Below the pieces are notes generated by a model. The model was not told where the DNA came from. It saw nothing but the letters and a program-made list of their open reading frames with translations, and did no database searches. Shown here in pieces: positions 49,638 to 58,371 of a stretch of 64,000 nt of DNA. Every line of letters starts with the position of its first letter. The first letter of the stretch is position 1. The stretch covers positions 18,736 to 82,735 of the forward strand of contig JAJEBN010000106.1 of NCBI GenBank assembly GCA_022822525.1, written 5' to 3'. The stretch comes from Acidimicrobiia bacterium (lineage in GTDB: Bacteria; Actinomycetota; Acidimicrobiia; Acidimicrobiales; Poriferisodalaceae). Made by a program: the position numbers and the translations under genes.

Positions 49638-51853
49638 CCTGGCGCCAGGCGTCGGTCCAGTTCCTCCGCAGACAGCAGTTGGTGCGGCAGCTGGATGCTG
49701 CTCGCACCGGCAGGGTCCACCTCGATCGGAGCGGTGAAGTTCACGTCCCGGATGAGGCAGAACGTCTCGTCCACCGCCGGGCAGTAGAACACCACCGCAG
49801 TTGCCTCGAGGACTGTTGTGCCGGTGTCTGCGCTGATGGTGCCGGCTAGCCGCAGCGGCATCTCAGGACCTCGAGCCTCGTAGCGCGCCGTGTCCTGGGG
49901 ACGAAGCACATCGCCCTCCGCAGACCACTCGAACTCGAACAGCCCGTCGGTATTGAACTTGTAGCCCTCCGGCACCCGCAGGTCGAGCACGATCTCGACC
50001 GGTCCGGGGGCGACTTGCTGGGGCAAGAGCACCACGTCGTCTTCGATCACGCCGGCCATCGTCACCGTGGCGATCTCCAGGTTCGACAGTGCCAACGTGG
50101 ACAGCTCGCCGGTCGCCAAGTCGAGCATCCGGATGCGGTGATTGTTCGTGTCGGCGACGTAGAGCGTGTCGGAGGTGGCGCTCAGGCCGCTGGGCTCGGC
50201 CAACCGCGCATCGGCACCGGCGCCGTCACGAAGTCCGGCGATGCCGTCGCCAGCAGCGAGCGACGAGGTCTTGGAGTCGAGATCGAGCACCTTGATCTTG
50301 TGGTTGTAGGTGTCCGCGATGTACAGCACGCCACTGCCGCTGTCCTCGCCGACGTGCTCGATGCCGATGGCGTGCTGCAGCAGCGTCTCGTCGAAGCTTC
50401 CCAGCTCGTCACCCCAGACGAACAGGTGCTTGCCCACCAGGGTGTCGAGCTGGCCGTCGAGGCCGAGCGATACCTGCCGCACCGCACTGGCCTCGGGGTC
50501 AGTGAAATAGAGCACGCCGTCGGATGCGGCGAGACCAGACGGCTGCGACAGCGTGGACGCCAAGCGGAAGCCGTCGTCAAGCCCCTCGGCGCCGGTGCCA
50601 GCGAAAGAGTCAATGACCCCGCTGGTCAAGTTCATCAGCCAGAGCTGGTGCCGTCCTGCCCCGGCGATGTACAACAGGTCACCCTCGAGGTGCAGATCCC
50701 ACGGTGACGCGATGGCTGTCTGAGCGGCGGGGCCGGGAGTGAACACCGTGACAGGCTCCCCAGTGCCCGCGATGGTGGTGACCTCACGAGTGCGGAGGTC
50801 GGCTGCTCGGATCAGATGGTTCTCGCGGTCGGCCACGTAGAGCGTGCTTCCATCCCGAGACAGTGCCATCCCCTGCGGGCGCCTGAAGGTGGTCTCGCTG
50901 AAACCGCCGTCGACGCGTCCCTCTGCGCCCGAGCCGATCACGTCGACGAGCTCGCCTGCGAGCGTCGCGACGAGGATCCGATGGCGGCCGGTATCGGCGA
51001 TGAACAGCCGGCCGCCCGCTTCGTCGGCGAGCACCTTTCCGGGGAAGCTGAGCACGGTGGGCAGCGCTGGCGCGATCTCGAGCAGCTCGCCCAGCGGCGT
51101 CGGATCGACGAGCCCGTTGTGGCCGTACTCGGCGGCCATGATCTCGATGACCGGTTGCAGGCGGTCGTAGACCCCCTCGCCCGCAATCGTGCCCACCACC
51201 TTGCCGGTCGGATCCACCACGGCCACCGTCGGCCACGCATTCACGCCGTACTGGGTTCGCAATATCTCCTGGTCGTCGTTGACGATGGGATGCTGCCGGC
51301 CGTAACGGATCGAGGCTTCGCGTACTGCGGAAGACTCACGCTCGCTGGGAAATTTCGCCCAGTGCACCGCGATCACCACGACCTCGTCCGGAAACTCGGC
51401 TTCCAGGCGGTGGAGGTCGGGAATGATGTGGATGCAGTTGATGCAGCCCTGAGTCCAGAAATCGAGCAGGACGATCTTGCCGCGCAGGTCGCCGCTCATG
51501 GACAGCGGACGGCTGACGTTGAACCAGTCGTAGGTGGCGGGGAACTCAGGGGCAGCGACGCTGCCCGCGAACGTCAGCTCGACAGGTTCTGCCTCCGTCG
51601 TCGCTGTACCGCCGCCAGTCTCGGAGGAGGCGTCACCTGCGGGCGCAGATGCGTCGGTCTCCCGCTCCGGCTGAGATCCGTCTGCCTCGGTGCTCGCGGT
51701 ACCGGTCGGCGCGGCTGGCAGTCCGTCGGTCTCTGCGGGAGCGCAGCCAGCGAGCACCAGCACGATTGCGCAAGCAACGGCAGCAACCCGGGCGAGCCCG
51801 CATCTCGGACGCCGGTGGGTCCCCCGCTGACGGGCTTGCTTCGGCCCCGGCAT
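49634..51853 (-). CDS. NHLRC2-like lipoprotein with thioredoxin-like and NHL-propeller domains
   Basis: 739 residues. Signal with lipobox L-V-L-A-G-C (Cys36), an acidic linker, a thioredoxin-like domain with redox motif W-T-Q-G-C-I-N-C (about 134-141), then an NHL beta-propeller with repeated L-Y-V-A-D-x-x-N-H segments, and a C-terminal domain starting near 610. The order thioredoxin-NHL matches NHLRC2. Its bacterial role is unknown; an extracytoplasmic thiol-redox function is inferred. It lies 17 bp after the CoA-binding gene and overlaps GH3. Confidence 0.88.
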   Translation of the reverse strand: MPGPKQARQRGTHRRPRCGLARVAAVACAIVLVLAGCAPAETDGLPAAPTGTASTEADGSQPERETDASAPAGDASSETGGGTATTEAEPVELTFAGSVAAPEFPATYDWFNVSRPLSMSGDLRGKIVLLDFWTQGCINCIHIIPDLHRLEAEFPDEVVVIAVHWAKFPSERESSAVREASIRYGRQHPIVNDDQEILRTQYGVNAWPTVAVVDPTGKVVGTIAGEGVYDRLQPVIEIMAAEYGHNGLVDPTPLGELLEIAPALPTVLSFPGKVLADEAGGRLFIADTGRHRILVATLAGELVDVIGSGAEGRVDGGFSETTFRRPQGMALSRDGSTLYVADRENHLIRAADLRTREVTTIAGTGEPVTVFTPGPAAQTAIASPWDLHLEGDLLYIAGAGRHQLWLMNLTSGVIDSFAGTGAEGLDDGFRLASTLSQPSGLAASDGVLYFTDPEASAVRQVSLGLDGQLDTLVGKHLFVWGDELGSFDETLLQHAIGIEHVGEDSGSGVLYIADTYNHKIKVLDLDSKTSSLAAGDGIAGLRDGAGADARLAEPSGLSATSDTLYVADTNNHRIRMLDLATGELSTLALSNLEIATVTMAGVIEDDVVLLPQQVAPGPVEIVLDLRVPEGYKFNTDGLFEFEWSAEGDVLRPQDTARYEARGPEMPLRLAGTISADTGTTVLEATAVVFYCPAVDETFCLIRDVNFTAPIEVDPAGASSIQLPHQLLSAEELDRRLAPG

Positions 51854-51870
51854 GACGCCCGCCGCGCCGG

Positions 51871-52380
51871 CTAGTGGCTGCGCACGGTTCGGCGCGAGTC
51901 CACGACACCGGTGTCAAAGCCGGCCAGGTGCAACCCGCCATGGAAGCGGGCGTGCTCGATCTTGAGGCAGCGATCCATCACGACGTCGAGACCAGCGTCG
52001 TTCGCGAGCTGTGCGGCTTGCGCGCTCCACAAGCCGAGCTGCACCCAGAACGCCTTCGCCCCGACGTCGACGACCTCCTCGGCGACGCCGGGCAGATCTG
52101 CTGGCCGGCGGAAGACGTCCACCAGATCGGGCACCAACGGCAGATCGGCGAGGCTCGGGTAGCACGGCTTGCCCAGAATCTCGTCGGCAACGGGGTTCAC
52201 GAAGTACACGTCGAAATCGGTGCTCGAGCTGAGCAGGTAGGTGGCAACGAAGTTGGATGGGCGAGCCGGATTGGCCGAGACCCCCACCATCGCCACCGTG
52301 CTGGTGCGCTGGATGAGTGCCAGCCGCTCGGCTGCGCTGGGCTCGGCCCAGCCGTCGACAGGTTCGTGGACGATGGTCAT
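51871..52380 (-). CDS. CoA-binding domain protein (YccU type)
   Basis: 169 residues, a single Rossmann-like CoA-binding domain: A-M-V-G-V-S-A-N-P-A-R-P-S, then V-Y-F-V-N-P, F-R-R-P-A-D-L-P, F-W-V-Q-L-G, and the end segment V-M-D-R-C-L-K-I-E-H. Single-domain members are common, and their function is unsettled. The start overlaps the metY stop by 4 bp, an arrangement suggesting linked expression with sulfur assimilation, as often seen in Actinomycetota. Confidence 0.88.
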   Translation of the reverse strand: MTIVHEPVDGWAEPSAAERLALIQRTSTVAMVGVSANPARPSNFVATYLLSSSTDFDVYFVNPVADEILGKPCYPSLADLPLVPDLVDVFRRPADLPGVAEEVVDVGAKAFWVQLGLWSAQAAQLANDAGLDVVMDRCLKIEHARFHGGLHLAGFDTGVVDSRRTVRSH

Positions 52381-53666
52381 GAGGGCACCGCTTTCGCAAG
52401 GGCTTGATCCAGATCCCAGACGATGTCGTCGAGGTCCTCGAGGCCGACCGAGAGCCGGATCATGTCGGCGCTCACGCCGCCCGCAGCCAACGCTTCGTCT
52501 GACAGCTGCTGGTGTGTCGTCGAGGCCGGATGGATGACGAGCGTGCGGGCATCCCCCACATTCGCGAGGTGGCTGATCATCTGGAGGGCCTCGATGAACT
52601 CGGCGCCGGCTTGCCGGCCGCCCTTGACGCCGAACGTGAAGATGGCGCCAGGCCCCTGGGGCATGTAGGTGCGTGCGAGCTCCCGGTAGGGCGACGATTC
52701 GAGGCCGGCATAGCTGATCCAGCTCACGGACGGATGGGCTTCCAGATGCTCGGCTACGGCCTGGGCGTTCGCGACGTGTTCGTCCATGCGTTGAGGAAGC
52801 GTCTCGAGGCCTTGCAGCAGCAGGAAGGCATTGAGCGGGGACATGGCGGCCCCGATGTCACGCAGCTGCTCGACGCGCAGCTTGGTGCAGAAGGCGTACT
52901 CGCCGAAGTTCTCCCAGAACCGCAGGTCGTTGTAGCTGGCGACGGGCTCGGTCATGTTCGGGAAACGCCCGCTGCCCCAGTCGAATCGGCCCGACTCGCT
53001 CACGACTCCGCCGATGGAGTTGCCGTGCCCACCGATGAACTTCGTCGCGGAGTGGATCACGATGTCCGCGCCGTGCTCAATGGGGCGGCACAGATACGGC
53101 GTGGCGAACGTCGAATCGACGACAAGCGGGAGCCCGTGAGCGTGCGCCACCTCGGCGATGCCGGCCAGATCGGGGATCGACCCGGACGGATTGCCGACGA
53201 TCTCGGTGTAGCAGAACTTGGTGCGGTCGTCGATGGCGGCGGCATATGCGTCGACGCTGTCACCGTCGACAAAGCGGGCTTCGATGCCGAACCGGCCAAG
53301 GGTGACGTCGAACATCGTGTGCGTGCCGCCGTACAGCGCGGAGGACGTGACCAGGTTGTCGCCCGCTTCGCACAGCGCCGCCGCAGTGAGGAACTCAGCA
53401 GCCATTCCCGAGGCGGCTGCGACCGCTCCGATCGCGCCTTCGAGGCTTGCCACCCGCTCCTCGAACGCATTGACAGTGGGATTGGAGATGCGGGTGTAGA
53501 TGGTTCCGTACTTCTGCAATGCGAACAGATCGGCCGCATCCGCCGCGTCCTCGAAGACGAAGCTCGTGGACTGGTACACCGGCACCGCACGAGCCCCAGT
53601 CGTGGCGTCGGGCCGACCGCCCGCGTGCAGTGCGCGGGTGCGGAAGCCGAACTGGTGATCGCTCAT
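52377..53666 (-). CDS. metY: O-acetylhomoserine sulfhydrylase (MetY type)
   Basis: 429-residue Cys/Met-metabolism PLP enzyme. Start segment F-R-T-R-A-L-H-A-G, PVYQSTSFVFEDAADAA, and R-I-S-N-P-T are the MetY signatures; the PLP lysine is in IHSATKFIGGHG, and the long insertion compared with MetB is present. It makes homocysteine from O-acetylhomoserine and sulfide. It heads the metY-CoA-binding-NHL-GH3 run. The 67-bp upstream gap is too short for a SAM riboswitch and none was seen. Confidence 0.93.
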   Translation of the reverse strand: MSDHQFGFRTRALHAGGRPDATTGARAVPVYQSTSFVFEDAADAADLFALQKYGTIYTRISNPTVNAFEERVASLEGAIGAVAAASGMAAEFLTAAALCEAGDNLVTSSALYGGTHTMFDVTLGRFGIEARFVDGDSVDAYAAAIDDRTKFCYTEIVGNPSGSIPDLAGIAEVAHAHGLPLVVDSTFATPYLCRPIEHGADIVIHSATKFIGGHGNSIGGVVSESGRFDWGSGRFPNMTEPVASYNDLRFWENFGEYAFCTKLRVEQLRDIGAAMSPLNAFLLLQGLETLPQRMDEHVANAQAVAEHLEAHPSVSWISYAGLESSPYRELARTYMPQGPGAIFTFGVKGGRQAGAEFIEALQMISHLANVGDARTLVIHPASTTHQQLSDEALAAGGVSADMIRLSVGLEDLDDIVWDLDQALAKAVPS

Positions 53667-53733
53667 CGTGAGCAGCCTACGACGGGCGCCTGCTGCGTCG
53701 AGGTCGGCTGCTGCGCGAGCTGCACGAAGCGCC

Positions 53734-53988
53734 TCAGCCAGCCCGGCTCTCGACGTAGCGCCGAGCGCGTTCGAGTGCCTCCGCTGGGTTGACGCCGGCT
53801 ACCCCGGCCATCCAGCAGGCAATGGGAGCCGCAATCCGCTCAGAGTCGTGCGCAGCCGCGCCCGCCAGATTCAGCAGCGCCTCGTTGGTGTCCTCATCTG
53901 GCGCGGGCGCACCGATCACCGCCGCAAAGCCCGCCAGCCACTCCTGCGCGGTCGTGGCTGGCGGTTCGGAACCCGTCTCGTCGCTCAT
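53734..53988 (-). CDS. DUF6457 small protein
   Basis: 84 residues: A-Q-E-W-L-A-G-F-A-A-V-I-G, then D-E-D-T-N-E-A-L-L-N-L-A-G-A-A-A-H-D-S-E-R-I-A-A-P, which is the helical DUF6457 signature. In Actinomycetota the domain is often fused to or next to molybdopterin-guanine dinucleotide or related genes, and a molybdoenzyme gene lies 0.8 kb away here. It is divergent from the DUF2461 gene. Function is unknown. Confidence 0.75.
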   Translation of the reverse strand: MSDETGSEPPATTAQEWLAGFAAVIGAPAPDEDTNEALLNLAGAAAHDSERIAAPIACWMAGVAGVNPAEALERARRYVESRAG

Positions 53989-54106
53989 CGCGACAGCGTA
54001 CGTTTGGCTCGCCGTTTCGGCGCAGAAAATTCACGCTCTCCCGCCCCCCGCGGGATCGCTACGGTGCGAACCCGGCAGGTGCGACTCACAGCCGAAGGGA
54101 CAGCCG

Positions 54107-54796
54107 ATGAGTGACGACGCAGGCGTTTTCGGACCCGAGCTGTTCGAGTTTCTGGAGGAACTCGAGGCCAACAACAACCGGGAGTGGTTCAACGAGAACC
54201 GTGAGCGCTACGAGGAGGAGGTGCGCGAGCCTGCGTTCGACTTCATCCGTGCCATGGGCGCTCTGCTGGGCGAGATCTCGCCGCACATGACGGCGCGGGA
54301 CACGAAGGTCGGCGGCTCGCTGATGCGGGTGTTCCGCGATACGCGCTTCTCTGCTGACAAGACGCCCTACAAGACCAACGTGGGCATCCAGTTCCGCCAT
54401 GTGCGGGGCGGCGATGTGCACGCTCCCGGCTACTACGTGCACCTGTCCACAGAGAGCTGTTTTTTCGGCGCCGGCAGCTGGATGCCGGATCGCGACGCGC
54501 TGGCGGCCTACCGGATTGCCATCGACGAGCGCCCGAAGGCCTGGATCGGGGCTCGGGACACCTGTCAGACCGGCGGCTGGCGCATGGAAGGCGAGCGGCT
54601 CAAGCGCTCACCCCGTGATTGGTCCATCGATCACCCGATGATCGAGGATCTCAAGCGCAAGAGCTTCATCGCCGTGCGCGACTTCGACCACGACGTGGCA
54701 CTCAAGCCGGAGTTTCCGTCGGTGATCACCGCATGGTGCAACGAGAGCCGCCCGCTGATGGCGTTCCTCTGCGGGGCCGTGGGGCTGGATTTCTGA
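54107..54796 (+). CDS. DUF2461 (TIGR02453) family protein
   Basis: 229 residues. Signature N-N-R-E-W-F-N-E-N-R near residue 25, then D-T-R-F-S-A-D-K-T-P-Y-K-T-N and the Y-Y-V-H-L-S segment mark this widespread uncharacterised family. ATG 54107 has AAGGGA 7-8 nt upstream; the frame to 53789 overlaps the divergent gene. Cytoplasmic by composition. It converges on the molybdoenzyme gene over a 25-bp gap. Confidence 0.9.
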   Translation: MSDDAGVFGPELFEFLEELEANNNREWFNENRERYEEEVREPAFDFIRAMGALLGEISPHMTARDTKVGGSLMRVFRDTRFSADKTPYKTNVGIQFRHVRGGDVHAPGYYVHLSTESCFFGAGSWMPDRDALAAYRIAIDERPKAWIGARDTCQTGGWRMEGERLKRSPRDWSIDHPMIEDLKRKSFIAVRDFDHDVALKPEFPSVITAWCNESRPLMAFLCGAVGLDF

Positions 54797-54821
54797 GCGG
54801 GCCACGGCTTCGCCGTTCGGC

Positions 54822-57206
54822 TCAGCCTCTGAGCGGGATGATCTCCGGCGGCAGGTACGACTCCACCGGGGGCGGCTCGCCGTCGTAGCGTTCGATCTCG
54901 ACGAGACACGTGTGCGCCGAGGGTCCCTGCGCCAGGCGGCTGGTTCCGACGTCGGCGGTCAGCGTGTTGGGGTTGCCCGCGCGGCAGGTGCCGTCGGGCC
55001 CCGGGTCGTACCAGGCGCCGGTCGACAGCTGAACCGCTTCAGGAATGACGGCGTCGTCGAGAACTGCGCCCGCCAGGCACGCGCCCCGGTCGTTGTAGAG
55101 CCGCACCACGTCGCCGTCGGAGATGCCGCGGGCCGCGGCGGTCGTTGGGTGCATGCGCGCCGGCTCGCGGCCCGCCACCTTCGTCGCCTGGCTCGGTGCG
55201 GCATGGTCGTACTGGCTGTGCAAGCGGGCTCGTGGCTGGTTCGAGACCAGGTGCAGCGGCCACCGGTTGCTGCGGGCACCGCCCAGCCGCTCGAACGGTT
55301 CCATCCAGGCCGGGTGGGGCGGGCAGTCGTCGTAGCCATAGCCGGCAATGGTGTCGCTCCACAGTTCGATCCGCCCGCTCGGGGTGCGCAACGGCTTGCC
55401 CTTGGGATCAGTGCGGAATCCTCCGAGATAGACCTGCGTGGGCTCCCCCATCAGCGCCTTGCCAGGGGCCATCGCGTAGCCCTCCGCGCGGAACGCCTCA
55501 TAGGTCGGGGCCTGCGGATCGGCGGCACGGTGAATCTCGTAGATGACCTCGATCCACTCCTCGGCCGTGCGTCCCTCGGTGAACTGCTCCCCGAACCCCA
55601 GGCGCTCGGCCAAGCGAGCGAAGATCCAGTAGTCGTCGCGGGACTCCCCCACCGGTTCGGCCACCGCCGCCATGGCGATGAGCATCGTCTCCGCACCGCC
55701 GATGTCAGTGCGTTCGAGCGGCGTCGTTGCCGGCAGCACGATGTCGGCCCGGCGTGCGATTGGCGACCAGAACGGCTCTTGCACCACGACTGTCTCGGGT
55801 CGCTGCCACGCCCGCATCAGGCGGTTCAGGTCCTGATGGTGATGGAAGGGGTTCCCACCCGACCAGTACACGAGGCGGATGTCGGGGAAGCGGCCCCTGC
55901 GGCCGTCGAAGTCATACTGCTCGAGCGGCCGCTCCAGCATCTCGGTGATGCGTGAGACGGCGATGGTGGGAGGCCCCGGCTGGCGCATCGGCACCGGCAG
56001 GCCCGGAATGCGCGCCCGCGTCTGGCCCGCACCCGTGTTGCCTTGAGTGCCGAAGCTGAAGGCATATCCCCCGCCGGGCAGCCCCACCTGGCCGAGCACG
56101 CACGCCAGCGCGAGTGCCATCCAGTACGGCTGCTCGCCGTGGTGGGCCCGCTGGGTGGACAGGGAGAGGTTGACGAGCGTGCGCTTGGCGGCCATCTCGT
56201 GCGCCAGCGACACGATGTCACCGGCGTGCATGCCGGTCACCTCTGCCGCCCACTGTGCTGACTTGGGCGTGTCGTAGTCGACGGCGCTCGCCCACGGCGT
56301 CGGGCCGCGCCAGTGGCCACTGGCCGCGGCGAGGCCCTCGCCCAGAATGTGAGCGCGCAGTCGGTCCCAGCCGTGACAGTGGCTTGCCAGGAAATCCTCA
56401 TCGGCGAGCCCGTCGGCGACGAGCGTGTGGATGATCCCCGACATCAGCGCGACGTCGGTGCCGGGCCGGATGGGGAGCCAGCGAGCGTCTGCCGATGTGT
56501 CGAAGTCGTCACGCAGCGGCCCGACGTTGACGAACTGCACCCCTGCCTTGGCGGCACGGGCGACCCAGTCGTTGTGGTGGTGCGGTCCCTGACCGCCGTA
56601 GGTCACATGACTGTTGCTGGCACGCATGCCGCCGAAGCACACGAACAGCTCCGTGTGCTCGCAGATCACCGACCACGAGGTCTGCCGTGCCAGCCCGGCG
56701 TGATAGCCGGTGCCGACCATGTAGGGGAAAATCGCCTCGGCAGCAGCCGACGAGTACGTGCCCTTCTGGTCGGTGCAGCCGCCGAAGAAGCGCATGAAGC
56801 GGTGCTGCTGGCTCGACGCCAGGCCGAATCGCCCTGCGGACCCCCACCCGTAGGAGCCGCCGAAGATCGATGAATTGCCGTGGTCGTCGCGCACCCGAGT
56901 CAGCTCGGCGGCCACCAGGTCGAGTGCAGTGTCCCAGTCGACCTCGACGAACGGATCGTCACCGCGCCGGTGAGTGGCCGTGCCCGGACCGCCGTCCAGC
57001 CAGGACTGCCGCACCGCCGGCCGCGTCACGCGGTTCTCTGCGAAGTGCCGCAGCGACTCCCCCAGGTGGGACGGCTCGGGGTCGGTGGGATGGCCGCGTA
57101 CGGCCACGACCTCGCCGTCACGCGCGTCGACGAGGAACGACCCGAAGTGCGTGCCCATCGCCGTCGTGCGCACGCCAGGCGCCCTCGGACCGCCCAGCGT
57201 GCTCAT
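54822..57206 (-). CDS. molybdopterin oxidoreductase, BisC/TorZ-like (DMSO-reductase family)
   Basis: 794 residues. Start G-T-H-F-G-S-F-L-V and R-V-T-R-P-A-V-R-Q-S-W-L fit the biotin/TMAO sulfoxide reductase group, which lacks the N-terminal Fe-S cluster. The likely molybdenum ligand is Ser123 in GGSYGWGSAG. Cofactor-binding segments such as YWSGGNPFHHHQDL and the C-terminal MopB domain are intact. There is no twin-arginine signal, so it is cytoplasmic and may reduce methionine- or biotin-sulfoxide-like substrates. The start ATG overlaps the LLM stop by 4 bp; 57287 is only the frame limit. Confidence 0.88.
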   Translation of the reverse strand: MSTLGGPRAPGVRTTAMGTHFGSFLVDARDGEVVAVRGHPTDPEPSHLGESLRHFAENRVTRPAVRQSWLDGGPGTATHRRGDDPFVEVDWDTALDLVAAELTRVRDDHGNSSIFGGSYGWGSAGRFGLASSQQHRFMRFFGGCTDQKGTYSSAAAEAIFPYMVGTGYHAGLARQTSWSVICEHTELFVCFGGMRASNSHVTYGGQGPHHHNDWVARAAKAGVQFVNVGPLRDDFDTSADARWLPIRPGTDVALMSGIIHTLVADGLADEDFLASHCHGWDRLRAHILGEGLAAASGHWRGPTPWASAVDYDTPKSAQWAAEVTGMHAGDIVSLAHEMAAKRTLVNLSLSTQRAHHGEQPYWMALALACVLGQVGLPGGGYAFSFGTQGNTGAGQTRARIPGLPVPMRQPGPPTIAVSRITEMLERPLEQYDFDGRRGRFPDIRLVYWSGGNPFHHHQDLNRLMRAWQRPETVVVQEPFWSPIARRADIVLPATTPLERTDIGGAETMLIAMAAVAEPVGESRDDYWIFARLAERLGFGEQFTEGRTAEEWIEVIYEIHRAADPQAPTYEAFRAEGYAMAPGKALMGEPTQVYLGGFRTDPKGKPLRTPSGRIELWSDTIAGYGYDDCPPHPAWMEPFERLGGARSNRWPLHLVSNQPRARLHSQYDHAAPSQATKVAGREPARMHPTTAAARGISDGDVVRLYNDRGACLAGAVLDDAVIPEAVQLSTGAWYDPGPDGTCRAGNPNTLTADVGTSRLAQGPSAHTCLVEIERYDGEPPPVESYLPPEIIPLRG

Positions 57207-58309
57207 GGGGCGGAGACCGAGACGTCGGAGATGGCGGGATCGGCTGCTTCGTCCGGTCCCGCCACATCGACTGCCCGCCGCTGCCACGCCTGCATCGTCA
57301 GTTCAAGGCTCTCGATGCGCTCGGGCAGGCCGAAGGTGGTGGTGTGCACCATCAGCTCCGCGGCACCGGTCTCGGCAGCGAGCTGCTCCAACCCGGCGAC
57401 CGCCTCGTCGGGATCGCCGACCACGGAGTTGCTGGCCATGGCCGCAGCGCGCTCCCATTCGGGGTGAGCCTGAGCCTCCTCGGGCGAGTACAGCGGCCAG
57501 AAGCGGCCGGTGCGGATGCCCCAGCGTCGCAGCCGCCCCGGTGCCGACAGGTAGCGGGCACGCTGCGCGTCGTGTGCCACCACCGTCGCCACGCTCACGA
57601 TGACATAGGGCTCATCGAGCACCGCCGAAGGCTGGAAGCGCTGCCGGTACAGCTCAACAGCTTGGGCCGTTCCGCCGCCGCCGAAGTGGTTCGCGAAGGC
57701 GAACGGCAGCCCGAGGTACCCAGCGAGCTGCGCCGAGTAGCCGCTGGAGCCCAGCAGCACCACCTGTGGCATCGACTCGGCCGCCGGCGTAGCGGCAAAA
57801 TCGGCCCACGGACCGTCGGTGGTGCGCACATCGCCGAGGTAGCCCATCAGGTCGATGAGGTTGGATGGGAAGTCATCGACCTGCCAAGGATCAGCCACGG
57901 CCCCGTCCGCCCCAGTGGGCAAGCCGCCCGATCGCACGGCCGCAGCACTGAGCCTGTCACTGCCCGGCGCCCGGCCGATGCCGAGGTCGATGCGGCCCGG
58001 GTGCAGCGCCTCGAGCATGGCGAACTGCTCAGCGATGACCGCTGGGCTGTGATTGGGCAGCATCACCCCGCCCGAGCCCAGCTTGATCTGGGTGGTCTGC
58101 GCAGCCAGGTGCGCGATCAGCACGGCCGGAGACGTGCTCGCCACCGTGTCCATGTTGTGATGCTCAGCTACCCAGAACCGCAGGTACCCCATCCGGTCTG
58201 CAGCCTGGGCAAGCTCGGTGGTCTCGGCCAGCGCCTGCGCGCTGGTCCCCCCGTGGGTCACCGTCGCCAGATCCAGGACGCCCAGCGGCAGCACCTGCTC
58301 CGAAGTCAC
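57203..58309 (-). CDS. LLM-class flavin-dependent oxidoreductase
   Basis: 368-residue bacterial-luciferase-like barrel: F-W-V-A-E-H-H-N-M, I-A-H-L-A-A-Q-T, LGSGGVMLPNHSPAVIAEQFA and R-I-D-L-G-I-G-R-A-P-G, typical of the YhbW/MsnO8 group using FMN (F420 cannot be excluded). Substrate unknown. Overlap with the molybdoenzyme gene suggests a joint redox role; a flavin enzyme could supply reduced flavin, but this is speculation. It lies 62 bp after the CoA-transferase gene. Confidence 0.87.
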   Translation of the reverse strand: MTSEQVLPLGVLDLATVTHGGTSAQALAETTELAQAADRMGYLRFWVAEHHNMDTVASTSPAVLIAHLAAQTTQIKLGSGGVMLPNHSPAVIAEQFAMLEALHPGRIDLGIGRAPGSDRLSAAAVRSGGLPTGADGAVADPWQVDDFPSNLIDLMGYLGDVRTTDGPWADFAATPAAESMPQVVLLGSSGYSAQLAGYLGLPFAFANHFGGGGTAQAVELYRQRFQPSAVLDEPYVIVSVATVVAHDAQRARYLSAPGRLRRWGIRTGRFWPLYSPEEAQAHPEWERAAAMASNSVVGDPDEAVAGLEQLAAETGAAELMVHTTTFGLPERIESLELTMQAWQRRAVDVAGPDEAADPAISDVSVSAP

Positions 58310-58371
58310 CCCGTCAGGCTAAAGAGCCGCGCTGGCAGGTGCCCCCGCAGCAATGGCTGTGCAGTGATCCG

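Noticed and set aside
53667..53733. SAM riboswitch before metY
   Set aside because: Only 67 bp are available and no conserved core is visible.
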